This document shows, piece by piece, positions 13,701 through 27,105 of a stretch of DNA of 64,000 nucleotides. A program made the position numbers and the translations under genes. Position 1 is the first letter of the stretch; every line of letters starts with the position of its first letter. Source of the DNA: Archilochus colubris (taxonomy: Eukaryota; Chordata; Aves; Apodiformes; Trochilidae); the NCBI GenBank assembly GCA_023079485.1, contig CM041083.1, positions 105,477,054 through 105,541,053 on the forward strand, written 5' to 3'. A model generated the notes under the pieces. It was not told where the DNA came from. It made no database searches and saw only the letters and a list, made by a program, of their open reading frames with translations.

Positions 13701-16635
13701 GAACATCTTTGGCATGGAAAAAACTTCTTTAAAATCAAGTTCTGCTTCAGTACCACCTTCTCCCAGCTGATGTCACTCTGACAAAGAATTCAAGCACACC
13801 AGATAGGAAAGCAGAACACATTATAAAATCTCATGGTGTTCCTGAAGGGAGAGGACACTCATCAGGGGGGGTGCGGGAAGGGGATGTATTAACACATATG
13901 GGGGAGCTGAAGGCTCCAGCAATCATCTGAACCCCACACTTGTCACTCAGCTCCTGTGTCTGGGTCTGCAGAATTCCATGGGGTGTTTCCAAGATGACTG
14001 GACCAGTGACCTTGGCCACCTCTTGGCCTCTGGCTCTGCCTTCCGTGGCCCCTTGGCTCACACTGCCACACAGGGGAGGCCCTTACTGCAGCCCAGACAC
14101 CACAACCATGGGGCTGGGACTGGGGCTGGGTGGAAGACTGCCCTTAGTCATGTGCTTCCTGCAAGAATCAGAAGGGGTGGTATAGTGATGGCTATGGGGA
14201 TTTGGCAGCTCTGTAAGGGAAGTTTCTTTTTGTCCAGATCTCAGAAGAATCATTGGACATTCGTAACCCAAGTAAACTTCTGCCAGCCAAGAAGCACATG
14301 AATAATGCTGCCGAGGGTGCGGGGAAAATTAAATCCAGAAAAGGTGGAGTGATGAATATGCTTTGTATCTAACCTGGTCATATTTCGTGCCAGAACAAAG
14401 CCCAAAAAAACCCAAGTGGATAACATGCATTTTCACAAAGAAACATAAAAAAAATCCTGGAAGGCAAGTGCAAAATATTTATGAAGTTAAATGCAAGGAA
14501 GTCATTAACAGTGGGTAGGCTTAGCACACGAGGTAAGAGTAACAGAAAATTGCCAAGTAAGGGCAAGTAGTAGGATGTTAAAAAAGGGGGGGGAACCTTA
14601 ATGTTGTCAAAACACCCTCTTACATTACCAAAATAAGACCATGTCACATGGCAAAGTCCCCGGTGAAGACAGCTTATTACTTTTTTGTCTGAGAAAGATG
14701 TTTATGTGGGTGAATTACTTAACTGGGGAAATCAAGCATCAAGGAGGTGGGGACCACAGGGACAAAGCACTCTCAGTGGCCCCACTTCTGAATTTGTAGG
14801 GAGTAGGGCATAACTGCACTGAAAATTATGAATCACTCAATTGATTTTACTGGATTATTTTTTTGATGCTGCTTCATAGCATTTTGTCACCAAGTCCAGC
14901 AGAGAGCTTCCTATATGTGGCTGCTGCCACATCTTTGCCCTTCTGAAGCTGTCTGGTTGGGTTGTACCTCCCTGGATGGATACACGTCCCTCCTCCTCAT
15001 CACCTGCTGCTCCTGACTGTGGGCAGAGAGCTTTCACCTTCCTCACTGCAGGCAAGACATTTCTTCTGGGGCAGCAGGTAGCAGATGCAATGAATCAGCA
15101 GAAACCTGTTATTTTCAACCCAGGTGTTTTCCAAATATATGAAAATTACACCCGTCCTTTCTAAACAAGCACTGTTATTGTCTACGGTAACACACCCTGG
15201 AGATGGTTGCTCGTGGTTTCTGAGCTTTGAGCTGAATTAGAGTAAGGATGGTTAGCTGAAGTAAGACTAAAATCCCAACACCTCTTTCTTCCCTAGGGGA
15301 AAAGACTCAGGCAGCAGCATTCATAGCAGCAAAACCTCCACAGACAGGAGTGCAGTCCCTCTCGTCACATGTGATCGGGTGGTGCATCAGCAACACTCTT
15401 GATGATATTGATTTGTTCTCTGACATTTTCAGTGGTGTGCTTAAAGCACTTCAATTAAAGAAATGCGGGGGGCGGGGAGGGGAGCAGAAAGGGGAAAAAA
15501 AAAAAAAAAAAAAAAAGGCAAAAAAAAGGCAAAAAAAAGGCTGTGAAGTTACTGAGTCTGCGTGCCTCCTGTCTCACCAAACTCAGCTCAGATGTATTTG
15601 CTGGAGAGACACTGACATTTCCCTGTGGCAGTGGGTGTTGCTGCAACTTTCTCTGTTGACCTTGGGCTCTTCTCTCAGTTTCTTGCTGGTAAAACCCTGA
15701 GTGCATGTGCCTGACAAGATGGATGGAGGGTATATGTTCTCTTAAGTGCATATACAAATTATAGGGAAATTAAGAGAAGATTGCAGTATCAATAATTTGA
15801 ATTAAAAAATCAGAATGTCATATTAAAAATTCCTACTCACTCGGGTTTAACTCCAGCTTCCTAATGAGCTGTTCCTAAAGATTTACGACCTTCTTACCTC
15901 CGGCTTCAAAAGCAGGGCCTTTTTTATTAAAAAATAATTTCCTTTATGCTGTCTCACAACTTAGTGGTTTAGCACCATGGAATGTGAAGAAGGGCATTGC
16001 TTGGGGGTGGAAGCTCAGACAGCAGAAGAGGTGCCCTGGCCCAGCTGACCGGCAGCTCCTCTGGATGCACCCCTTCTCCTGAGCAAGGCAAGGCTCTTGC
16101 AAAGTGATTTGTCTCAGTCCTTCAACATCCAGCAGCAGTTTTTGGTAGGCGAGCTGGAGCTGAGGAGAAACCAGTGCAGACTCCCTGCTCTGCCCCTCTC
16201 TAAGCAGGAGGAGAGCAGAAGCCTTTCCTGGGTAGCATCCACGTGCTTTGTTTCTCCCCATCACTGAGGGGAGCACTGGTTCAAATGGGTAATGGTTTGG
16301 GTGGCCACCATGGTCACCACTTAGATTTTGTGTTTGCTACATTAAATATAGAATGTGTTCTGACCCCAGCCTGCATGCTCATGAGGCAATGGGATATAAC
16401 CTGGAATCTCAGCTGGAAAGTGGTCCAAGAGGCCAGTCAAAATTAGCAACAATGCATGGCAGAGGCTTTGTGAAATGTGACTTTGATAAAAGTACTGTGC
16501 CTCACAGGAAGCACTGAAAGCTTCACAGAAATAAATTCAAACCAGTTAAAACTGGAAGTTTTGATGTTTGGCCAGATATAGTAAACCCCATAAATATACA
16601 TGTATGAAAACATACATAGCAACTATATATGACTC
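10713..16635. other. Intergenic DNA with simple repeats, no gene seen
   Basis: Nearly 6 kb without a recognisable gene. A short tandem of TTTTGGCAAAA-like units lies at about 10874-10912. An A-rich stretch runs from 11400 to 11451. A G-rich/A-rich purine block (15466-15541) is listed separately. Overlapping open frames at 13831-14301 and 15944-16276 look like chance frames in GC-richer sequence. Confidence 0.6.
15466..15541 (+). repeat. Purine tract: four G-runs followed by a 22-A run and GGC-interrupted A-runs
   Basis: At 15467-15494 are G-runs of 6, 4, 4 and 4 separated by C, A and an 8-nt spacer. An uninterrupted run of 22 A follows (15495-15516), then GGC-A7-GGC-A8-GG. The G-runs fit a relaxed G-quadruplex pattern, and the purine strand is continuous for about 75 nt apart from four C residues. 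Confidence 0.85.
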
Positions 16636-16996
16636 TGTAGCCCTGAGAAAAGAAGGCTAAGGGGGTATCTTGTTAATGTCTATAAATATCTTAGAGGTGT
16701 GCTTCAAGGAGATGAAGCCAATCTCTTTTCAGTGGTGCCCAGAAATAGGACAAGGAAAAATGGGTTTAAACAAGAACATAGGAAGTTCCACCTCAGCATG
16801 AGGAGAAACTTCTTGACTGTGAGGGGGATGGAGCACTGGAACAGGATCCTCAGAGAGTCTCCTTCTCTGGAGACTTTCCAAGCCCACCTGGATGTGTTCC
16901 TGTGTGGCCTGTCCTAGGATATCCTGCTTTGGCAGGGTCAGACCAGGAGATCTCTAGAAGTCCCTTCCAACCCTTAGCATTCTACGATTCTGTGAT
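16636..16996 (+). mobile_element. CR1 LINE 3' end, older subfamily
   Basis: Old CR1 ORF2 end and 3' UTR: CCTGAGAAAAGAAGGCTAAG, AATGTCTATAAATATCTTAG, CAGTGGTGCCCAGAAATAGG, then GTCCCTTCCAACCC and ATTCTACGATTCTGTGATT. A frame at 16699-16917 still reads RKFHLSMRRNFLTVRGMEHW, the CR1 C-terminal motif. Frameshifts and a divergent tail mark it as an older subfamily than the 10, 33 and 47 kb copies. Confidence 0.88.
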
Positions 16997-19900
16997 TTTA
17001 TGTATGATTATGTGTACCTATGCATAGAATACATAAATTATTCAAAATAACCCTTCAATTTGTTTTATTAGGGTTGTTTTTCATTTGGATCAGTTCTGCA
17101 ATCCTATTAATGATGTGTGAGCTACTGTGTGGACTCAGTAGAGAGGACTGCATAGGAACAGAAACATACACCTGTGTGTGACAAGGATCAGGCTCTGCTC
17201 AGACTGGGTTTGCCACTGGTAGCAATGTCCTTGGGACCAACCTCTGAGACCTGGTGCTGTGAGGCACTTGCAACTTTTAGCCCTGATCCCTAAACCTTTC
17301 CTTTACCAGTTTAGTGGAACTGCAATTTGTAAAGAGAAATGAAGGATCAGCCAACACCATTATGTGTCATTAACATGCATAATAAACCACTGCCCCCATC
17401 TCCTCAGTGCCAGCAGCTGCTAAAGTTACATTTGGGCTCCAATAACTGTCCCTGATGTTGCTGACAACTGGAGGGGACCCTTCTTACCTCTAATGCCATG
17501 ACAAGTGGTAGGTGACTCAGTGTTGGCACCGAGTCCTGTTCATATTGTCTGAGAGGGTACCAGGCTATCACATGTACAGCAATTGGAAGGAAAAAAAAAT
17601 ACTTCCCTGAGATGCTTTCTCCCCTTTTTTTTTTTCCTCCCCCCATTTTAAACCCAGGTTAATTTTTGTTGTTATGAAATGTCACTGTGATGATGCCAAA
17701 GCCTATAATTCAGTAGCCCGTGGCAGCCACTTTTTGCATTCAGAGTCAAAGCAGGAGGCTGGGTTAGTGGATGCCTAGAGAGAAGTAAAAATGCAATAAC
17801 TATTTGGAGAAATTGATTCACTGAAGTGCCTCAGTAAGCAGTAATTTTGAGACACGGGAGTCTCACATTTTTCTATCCATTATGGTTTAAGGAGAGAGAA
17901 GGTCCCCCCTGTCCTTCAACCACCGTATTGGTCTTCTGTTCTGTTAAAACTATATTTTTTCCTTTTCGGAGTCTTCCTGCTGGTGCCGGCAATCATGCTG
18001 AACCCCATGGCAGCACATGGTGGGTTTTCAAGAATTCTGTCTCCGGAGGCAAGCAAGGACAACAAACCCAGCGAGAGGACAGAGCATCACTGACACTGCT
18101 GCTCTCTGCCCAGCTCCTTGTCTCAGCAGTCTGCTCCAGGCTCCTGTGGGCAGCAACACCAGCAGAGTGAGGCCATGCATGAAGGCAGCATGGGACAGGA
18201 AAACTGACACTTAGAAAAGGTCTCCCAGCATCTGCAGGCTCAAGCTGTTTGTGTCCAGGTGAAGCTGAGGTGCCTTCAGCTCTGGCTGGCTAGAGGCAGC
18301 CACTAAAGCAGCAAAGCAATGTGGAAAGCTGGCCTCCAGCATGGGGAGCTGAGAGATCCTTGTGATCCTTCCTGGGTTCAGGTGAGTTTTCACATGTGCT
18401 AAAATAGGAGGCAATATTCAGTCAGGGTTCTCCTGTTTTCTTGTCTGTTATTTCTGACAACTGTGATGTATGGACTAAAGTCAGTGAGCCCCCTGAAGCC
18501 TTTCTCAGCCTTATGCTAAAAAGAGAAAGTCAAATACTATGTCTTAGTAACCTGCTGCCCCTGCCTGAGCAGGGGCTGCCAAACAAAATCTTTGTTCCTG
18601 ATACTTCTTAAAGGACATTGGGATAGCTTGATCCCTTCATCTTTTATCAGGAGCATGTAAAGAAGCTAAAGGTATCATGAAATAGTCTCCTACACAGAGG
18701 AGTTCTCTTTGTTATACTACGTCTTGTGCTGCAATACCTGGTTTGAAATTTGTTTATATTATGGAAGAGGAAGATAAAAGAATGTTTAGATATAAAGGTT
18801 TGTAACAAAGATTAATTGAGCACAGACCAAATAATTCTGGAAAGACTGTGTAAATCATGCAAAAGCAGGACAATAAATACAAATTTTAGAGACATTGCTC
18901 CTAAAAGCATTTCCTGTGACTGAAATAAGAGAGCCCTGCAATGTGCTCAGGCAGCAACCTGCAAATGTGTGGCTGGGGAATATTTCTGCAGTCTGCAGAG
19001 CAGGTTTTCAGGCAGTGTCAAGACAAATGAATTAAGTGACCCTCAGCCCAAGGAAGGATCCTGATCTGGGCAACGTGGACAGCCTTGGGCTTCTTTCATG
19101 ACTGGGGGCTCTGAAAAAGCTGTGTGGTGCCATGAGGAATGGTTCACACGTATCTCACAGCAGCACTGGAAGGCACATGGACATACAGAGGATGTGCTCA
19201 TCATGTCTGTCTTTTGTAACTGGCATCTAGAAAAGAAAATCAGTGGTTTTGTAAATAAAGGGATGCTATCAGGAATCTATTGGCAAAATTGATGGGCAAT
19301 TTAGCTCATTCTGGCTGTTTCTTTCCTCTCTTTTCCTCACTGAGGTATGAAACTTGGCGGCTACATGAGTGGCCCTGGTAGTGTTCAAACAAGCCTTGGC
19401 TTGAACTTTGAATTACCATTTAGAGCCCTGCTGGCACTATGCATGGTATTTGACCAAAGGTATTAGTGAGCTGTTAGGAAAAATAGCAGTCTCTGGTGGC
19501 TTTTGGTTTGATTAATAAAACTGCAGTACAGTTTGCTACAATTGATGGTTTCTGGTCAGAAAAGGACCACTCAAGATCAGAAAATCAATACTGCACTGTG
19601 ACAAGTCAAAGACTGCCATGCGCTGCTAGACCTATCAAAAGGGAATTAATGCCTAATGCTAATACATGCACTTGCTTCCCCACGTTTGTGACCTCCACAG
19701 TCCCCTGAAGTTATTAAGATACAGTGCAATTTTTTCTTAAGTGTGTATTTTAAATTCAAGTGGGTATTATGGGCTTCCTGTGAAATTGATGGATTCCGCA
19801 TGCATGCTTGACTGTGGCAATACCTGAAGTGTAAAAGCATCTCCGTTAAATAAACCTTATTATACAGATGGTTGAATTTATTCAGGCCTTTAGAGAGCAA

Positions 19901-21046
19901 GAGACATCCTATACTCCATTTTTCTAAGTTAGAGGATAAAAGGATATGACCGAAAGGGAAAAAAGAAACTTTTGCATGTCAGCATCAACTCTGGCAGAGC
20001 TCTCTGTCAGATTTAGGGTTTTGCTAACAGAAATGTTGTTCTCTGAAGAAAAGACATGGGTTTGGGCTTGTCTGTCTTTCCTACTGACATGTCTGTGGGC
20101 CAGATTTTTTTTTTCCTTTTAAATAAAAAAAAAAAAAAAAGGAAAATTTTTGCCTGAAAAATTGTCATCCAGACTTGTCAATGGAGAAAAAGACATCTCC
20201 TGCCCACGTAAGTCATTGCTGGAGAGGGGAAATTATTGAAGGGGAAATATAAATTGAGCTCAGCTTTCCTGTCCTTCACTCTGTAGCAGCCAGGGTGGAA
20301 AGTACAAAGCCCTCACAGCATAGGCAAGAGTGAACTTCATTGTTTAGAGGACAAGAAGAGAATCATGGTCCTTGCAGTAGCACCATTCAGTGGGATAGGG
20401 GCAGTAACTGCTCAGATGCTCATGGATTTGCGTGTGCCAAAAGCCTGGCTGGGCTTGTCTGTGGGACTTCCTAAGTGCATTTGGTCAAAGAAGAAAGGTG
20501 ATATGAAGAGATGTGATATCTGATAATGGGATAAGAGCCCAGCATGGTGCAGGGGAAGTTTACCCCACATCTGAACAGGTTGGGATGTATTTCAAACATA
20601 GGTATAACATATCCAGAAGACAGTCCTGGGGTGCAGGGTCTGGGGTCTGAATGCTGCAACTTTGTTCTCCAGTGAAGGTCAGGAAACTTCACTTTCTCCT
20701 CTCAGTATTACACTTGGCTGGAGGAATATTTGTTTTCCAGAGAATGACAATGCCTGATATTGCATCACCAGCTTATTAGAAGTAATGGATGGATTACCAG
20801 GGAAGCGTTTTCTAAAGCTTATTCTTTGAAGGAATTTTTCTTCCTCCAGTCTGCATAAATACCTTTGGCTGCAAAGCCACAACCAGTGGGGCTGAATGTT
20901 ATGTCATCACATTCTATATCCGCAAGAAAAGAAAAAAAATTTTCCTTTGTTGCTTTAATGCCATATGATCATGGAAAGAGGTTCCGAAACATTTTCACAG
21001 AAGATTGTGAGGAAACTGGGAAGTGCAGTGTAAAACAAAGAAGAGA
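16997..21046. other. Intergenic DNA, no gene seen
   Basis: Unique sequence with overlapping short frames only. The only structural oddity is a T-rich then A-rich inverted stretch at about 20105-20147. No coding, RNA or mobile element is supported. Confidence 0.6.
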
Positions 21047-22040
21047 GAATCATAGAATCATAGAATCATAGAATCCTTGGGGTTGGAAGGGACCTCGAAA
21101 GATCATCTAGTCCAACCCCCCCTGCCAGAGCAGGGCCACCTAGAGCACTTCGCATAGGAACGTGTCCAGGCGGGTTTTGAATGTCTCCAGTGAAGGAGAC
21201 TCCACGACCCCCTGGGCAGCCTGTTCCAGGGCTCTGTCACCCTTACAGGAAAAAAATTTTTTTGAATATTCAACTTGAACCTCCTATGCTCCAATTTACA
21301 TCCATTACCCCTTGTCCTATCACTGGTCACCACTGAGAAAAGCCTAACTCCATCTCCCTGACACTCACCCCTTACATATTTGAAAACACTGATGAGGTCA
21401 CCCCTCAGTCTCCTTTTCTCCAAACTAAAGAGACCCAGCTCCCTCAGCCTTTCCTCATAAGGGAGATGTTCCACTCCCTTAATCATCTTAGTAGCTCTGC
21501 GCTGGACTCTTTCAAGCACTTCCCTGTCCTTCTTGAACTGAGGGGCCCAGAACTGGACACAATACTCCAGGTGCGGCCTCACCAATGCAGAATAGAGGGG
21601 GAGGAGAACCTCGACCTACTAACCACACCCTTTCTAATGCACCCCAGGATGCCATTGGCCTTCTTGGCCACAAGGGCACATTGCTGGCTCATGGTCATCC
21701 TCTTGTCTACCAGGACCCCCAGGTCTCTTTCACCTACACTACTCTCCAGCAGGTCAGCCCCCAACCTATACTGGGACATTGTGTTGTTCTTCCCCAGATG
21801 CAAAACTCTACACTTCCCCTTGTTGAATTTCATCATGTTTCTCTCTGCCCAACTCTCCAGCCTGTCTAAGTCTCTCTGAATGGCAGCACAGCCTTCTGGT
21901 GTGTCAGCCACTCCTCCCAGCTTAGTGTCATCAGCAAACTTGCTGAGGGTACACTCTATACCCTCATCCAAGTCGTTGATGAAGATATTGAACAACACCG
22001 GTCCCAGTACCGACCCCTGAGGGACTCCACTAGCTCATGC
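21047..22040 (-). mobile_element. CR1 LINE, 5'-truncated, with end of reverse transcriptase
   Basis: On the - strand the copy starts within the RT domain near 22040 (a [13 protein letters not shown] stretch) and continues [14 protein letters not shown] and [10 protein letters not shown] (catalytic FADD box), then [34 protein letters not shown] and the C-terminal region, to the 3' tail with three ATAGAATC-type repeats at 21047-21075. Two frames (21998 down to 21579, and 21585 down to 21103) show at least one frameshift near 21585. It is dead, of intermediate age, and from a different subfamily than the copy at 32-34 kb. Confidence 0.95.
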
Positions 22041-25000
22041 TGCAGCAGAGAAAGAGTGTGCAGAGGAAGCAGTGACAGAAATGAGCTATGGACTGACTGC
22101 AATCTCCATTCCTCAAAGTGCCCCTGCACTACTCAGGACAGAGGGAGAAGACAGAGGAGATGGGTTGGAAGGAATGAAGTTGAGTTTGGGAAGAAAGAGA
22201 TATAAAGGGAAGGTGTTTTTTTTAACTTTCATCTTCATTTCTCAACCTCCAACTGCATTGGCAAGAAATTAATGTTTGCCCATGACATTAAGTGTTTTTG
22301 TCCCTGTTTTGTTCATCTTGATCTCACAAGCTTGTTTATCTTGCTTTGTCTCTCTGTCCTATTGAGGAGGCAAATGGGAGAGTGGCTGGGTGGGTGTCTG
22401 AAAGTTAGCCAAGGTCAACCCACCATATTTCCCTCCTCCCCTTTTTTTTTTCTTGGTAAAACTATCAGTTCTTTGGAGGGTCAACCAGTCTGGCAGTGTT
22501 GCTGGCAACTACTTGTCAGGAAAGGGCAAACACAGGCCTTGCCAAGAGGGTTACTGCTCCTTTTCATCCAGCCCCTAATTTGCTACTCTCTGTCTGGGCT
22601 CCCCATGCCATGGCAGTCTGTGGGAGCTCACAGCTTCTGCTTCGAACAGCTGCCAGCAGCAGTCGCTCCTCTGTGCCTTTATTTTTTTGTAAGCCATCCC
22701 TGGAACCACGTGGTTCCTCCCAAACAGTTTAGTGAAAACACCACTTTCAGGTGCTCCCTGATTGCCTAACATATTTATCAGTTTATCAGGCCTCTGCAGG
22801 TCTGTCCTCACACCATCACATGGTGAATCATTCTGACACTGGAACCAGTGAAAGCTACCATGCATTGCAACCCAAGCCTTTTCATTGATGTCCCGCCTTT
22901 CTTTCATCAGAGTTACCTACTGCTTGAGCTTATTGCTACTCATGTCCTTTTTCTAAAAACTAAAATCAGACCATGCTAAGGGGGTCTATTTGCTTGAGGG
23001 CACTGCACTATCCTCCCCCACAGATGAGAGCAGCAGGATGACTGTACACCACCCTTCCTGCCATTGGTGATACTGCAGAGAGGACTCAAGATGGATAACA
23101 CCTTTGACTTGTGGAAAGGAAATTCCCCTTGACATTTTTCCACAGGTAGGAGTTCCAGTAGACTTCTTGTAAGGATGGCTCAGATAGTAAGATGCTGCAG
23201 GGGCATTGCTAATGCTCTGAGGTACCTAATCTGTAACAGAGACAGTAATGCCCTCCTGACCCCAGATCTCCCCTTATGGCATGATGCATGAAGTCTAATC
23301 TACTGTGCCAGAACTTTCTTCCAAGAGCAGCCCAGGCACTGCCCCCCAAATGGAGCAGCCTGCCTTTTCTGTTCCAAGCTGGGCCTCATGGTCTCAGTTG
23401 AAGAAAAGTTTTGACAACCAGAGCCCACAGGAGCCTGCAGACCCCATGAGTTTAGGCGAGCCATGCTCACAGAAGGTGGCCTAAAGGCAGCCATGGGGAA
23501 GCTTGAGGCAGAGCCAGAAAGGCTATGGACTGCTCTGGAGGCTCTTCTTTCATAAAAACATAGAAGCTACCATGATGTTGTTAATTAGCAAAGCATGGTC
23601 CTTGCACAAGCAGTAATGGGAGAGCTGTGCCTGTCCTCACAGGACAAGACACTTCCTGATCTGTCTCCTCCCTCCCTGCCTCCCCCAGATGTGGAGGGTT
23701 TTAATAACAGACTGCCCACTGCTGGTAAAGAAACCCATAATGCAGGGTTATGAAAGGTGCTGTGGGAAAAGACATGTAGGACTGTCACCTACATCTCCTA
23801 GATGACCACTGCAGAAGCTTTGGCTGCCTTGGGAGGTGGAGCTGTCACTGCACAGGTAGCCATCTGCCCACTGGAGAGGGTCACATCTCCAGGCACTGGG
23901 CAGGAGGAGTAGCTGGATCCTAGTTTGAAGTAGAGAGACTGTAAGGCAGAGGCACCTTGGTAAATTCCCTCATGTGTATCCTCACAGTTGTTTCTGAAAG
24001 GCAAGCTGTGAGCACAGGTATGAATCAAAAGCGACAGTGTAAGTGACCATGTCACACAGGTGAGTGCTCAACAGGAAGGGATTCAAGCAAAGAAACAAGG
24101 TTTGTCATGCCATAACAGGTTCGGTGCTGCTAAGTGGTACAACCTTTCTTGCACCCTCTTGGAGATCTCCACCCTGCACCCATCCACCTCAGTCCTGACA
24201 GAGCTCAGCCCTCCTTGCCACTGGGTGGTGGCCAGGTGATCCAAGCCATGGCAACTCACACCCCCACCTCTGTATCACTGACCCTGGTGATAGATGTGTT
24301 GTCTGCTGCAGCAATGGACCAAGGCAGCATGGAATGGACTGGATCTGCATGGAGAGGAAAAGCAAACCATCAGCTCAGCAATGACCCAGGCATTACAGGA
24401 CATATAGGTTACAACTCTGTGGCAATGTTAAATATGCTCCTTTACTTCTCTCAGTCACTGCATTCCTTGATTTAAACTTGATCAGTGATGGGAACACCAA
24501 CCATGCGTGCCCCTAACCTCTCCTCAGTCTGAGTTTATTCCATGTCAGCACTGTGGTGCTACTCCTCTGTTTCAATACCCATTCCTGCTCCAGAACTGGC
24601 TGCATTTGAATTTTCATATTAATTTTCTCCTGCACAGAGCAGGAGAAGAGAGCAGCAAAATGACCCTGCCAGTGACCTCTGCTGTCAGCCCATCTGAAAT
24701 ATTACCCCCAGTGCTTCTCCAGTGCCAGCTGGCTGCAGAGAGCCTCAGGGGAATGGGCTTAAGGGTGTCATTAAGCATATCCTTAGGTGGCCAGCACTGC
24801 AGAAGCTCCCAGGAGTGTAAATGCTCTATTTGCCTCTCTCACTTTCTCCGGTCACATGGAAGGCCTTTTTCTTTTTCACCCCCCCCTATGCCCAAGTTTA
24901 TTTGTAACATGACAAATGCCCTCTGATTAGTCCATCAGACTAATGGGCCATCTCAGCCACCCAGCATCTGAACTCTGACAGTGCCAGCAGGAGATGCCAT

Positions 25001-26607
25001 TTGAAGTGAGTGTGTGGGCCCAGCTCTCAGTGGCAGTCCTTACTTCTCACTCTACCCACATTCTCAGGCACTGTGTTTGGGCTCTTAGAGGGCACATCCT
25101 CACCCAGACCCTTTTGCTGTTTATTTATGGGCCTGGTGATTAATCTTTCTCAGCCCCTTTTTGGACCTGGTGATCCTGTCTGTCCCTTTGAGATCCTGAG
25201 GCAGTGAGTGCAAGCTGACTGCCTGCACAGGGTAAAGATGCACTTCCTCTTTCCTGTCTGGGATTGATGGGCTGTGAAGTACAGCAAATGTCCTCAAACT
25301 CTGCCTGTGCATGAGGTGGTGGGTAAGTTTTGCATCCAACACCACAGTGTTGTACACCCTGTGTGTCATTCCCCCTGCACCCCTCCTCAAGACCTCACCA
25401 AATTATTCTTTCTTTGCTTTTTCCGAGTGGTTGATGAGCTCTTTATATTCCATATGATGGGGAAGGGTGTGGGTTTGTTAGTGTTAGGGAGAGATTATGT
25501 AGCTAATGTGTGGGATGTGAAAATGCATTTTTTTAAGAGCTTAAAAATAGGATCCTGAAATGCTGATATCTCAAGTAAGTTGTGCAAATTATAACAGTTA
25601 TCTTTCTGTCTGTCTCCTTACTGAGTTTTCCATAAGTTGTCAAATGTGACTATTTTTGGTTTAGTTCCATATTAATGCTGAGTAATGGTGCATTAGGCTG
25701 AAGCTCTTCATCTAATGAACTGGACAGCAGAATGGATGTTTTAGATAGACTTCAGTTCCCAGCTGTGCCTCTATCTTCTTGAATTAAACAAGAACTTTTC
25801 CCCAGCTCTCTCTCTCCCCACCTACACAGCACACTGCTGGGTCTATGGTTTGCTCATGGCTCATTCGAGGACAGGTGCCAGCAGACAAAATAATTTGTAG
25901 TAGAAAGAAAAATTGTTATGATTCTCAGCTAGTTGGGATGTCTTGAGAAATGCAAGTCAGTCTCAGTGGTTTCTTCACTCCTATTTCTCTCTACAAAGCT
26001 ACAAATGGTTCTCTGGGAAGAAGAACTTTTACTTTCCAGCATTATGCTGATAGCTTGAACCCTGTTTTTGTTTTGATTGTCCCTTCCTCCTGCCTTAACA
26101 TTTTATAGTTTAACATCACTTAACACCTATTCTGCAAAAAACAGTACTTGTCTTTCTGTGTTTCTAAAATACAGATGCTCTTTAGTTACAACTGAGGTAT
26201 TTTTTAGCAAGTCACACACCTTACCTGCAGGCAGATAGGGCAGAGACTGCCTGCCCAGGACAGTTTCATATCTAATCTTCTCTGCAGCATCCAGACATGA
26301 ATGGGGTGGGGGCCTATTTGAGTCTGTCTTCCCTGATTCACCCCAAAAGCTCTGTTTTTTCACCCACAGAACAAACCTAGGACATCCAGCCTCCTAATTT
26401 ACACAGCAAACCATGTGTATTACGATTTCTCCTCCTGTGTTGTGAGCAGCATTCACACACCAGGTGTTTAATTAATCATTTGTAGGCATAGAGGTGAAGG
26501 TGGTGTCGGAAAAGAGGAAAAACGTTGCAGCTTTGCACCATTAAATGTTTGTTATCAAGTGAAGGTTTTTGCAGCAGTCATCAAAAGCTTTAAAAATCAT
26601 AGACACA
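22041..26607. other. Intergenic DNA, no gene seen
   Basis: About 4.6 kb of unique sequence, GC-richer than its surroundings from 22.4 to 25.4 kb. Several open frames of 80-165 codons occur (for example 22272-22769 and 24507-24926), but they overlap frames on the other strand, lack splice context and match no protein I know. I call none of them a gene. Confidence 0.55.
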
Positions 26608-26690
26608 TTATAGAAGCATAGAACAGTTTGGGTTGGAAGGGACACTAAAGATCACCTAGTTTCAACACCCCTGCCATGGGCAGGGACAGC
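26608..26690 (-). mobile_element. CR1 LINE 3'-end fragment
   Basis: The + strand shows ATAGAAGCATAGAACAGTTT, GGGTTGGAAGGGACACTAAA, GATCACCTAGTTTCAAC and CCCCTGCCATGGGCAGGGA, the reverse complement of an older CR1 tail. It is about 80 bp long. Confidence 0.85.
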
Positions 26691-26818
26691 TCTCACTAAT
26701 TCTTTTTTCTCCTCTGGAACTGGACTCCCCTGTCAGTAAGCTTACCTACTGTGGTTCCTTATTGGCCATCTGGTGAGTACATAATATATTAATCATTGTT
26801 TTACACTGCCTTTGCTTT

Positions 26819-27105
26819 TCATAGAATCATGGAGTGGTTTAGGTTGGAAGGGACCTTACAGATCACCTACTCCAACCTGCCTCCCATAGGCAGAGATACC
26901 TCTAATCTAGAAAGGGTTGCTCAAAGCCTCATCCATCCTGACCTTGAACACCTCCAGGGAGGGGACATCCTCAACTTCTCTGGGCAATCTGTTCCAGAGT
27001 CTCATCACCCTCATATTGAAGAGCTTCCTAATATCCAGTCTAAACCTTTTCTTCTTCAGCTGAAGCAAGTTCCTTTGGCTAGCTGTGTCACTCTAATTTG
27101 GTAGT
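26819..27105 (-). mobile_element. CR1 LINE 3'-end fragment
   Basis: The + strand shows CATAGAATCATGGAGTGGTT, AGGTTGGAAGGGACCTTACA, CTCATCCATCCTGACCTTGA, ACACCTCCAGGGA and TCTGTTCCAGAGTCTCATCA, a typical reversed CR1 3' UTR plus the end of ORF2. It lies 130 bp from the previous fragment in the same orientation. The two repeat the same tail region, so they are two separate insertions. Confidence 0.93.

Noticed and set aside
22272..22769. 165-codon open frame
   Set aside because: Overlaps long frames in two other phases. No domain and no supporting gene structure.
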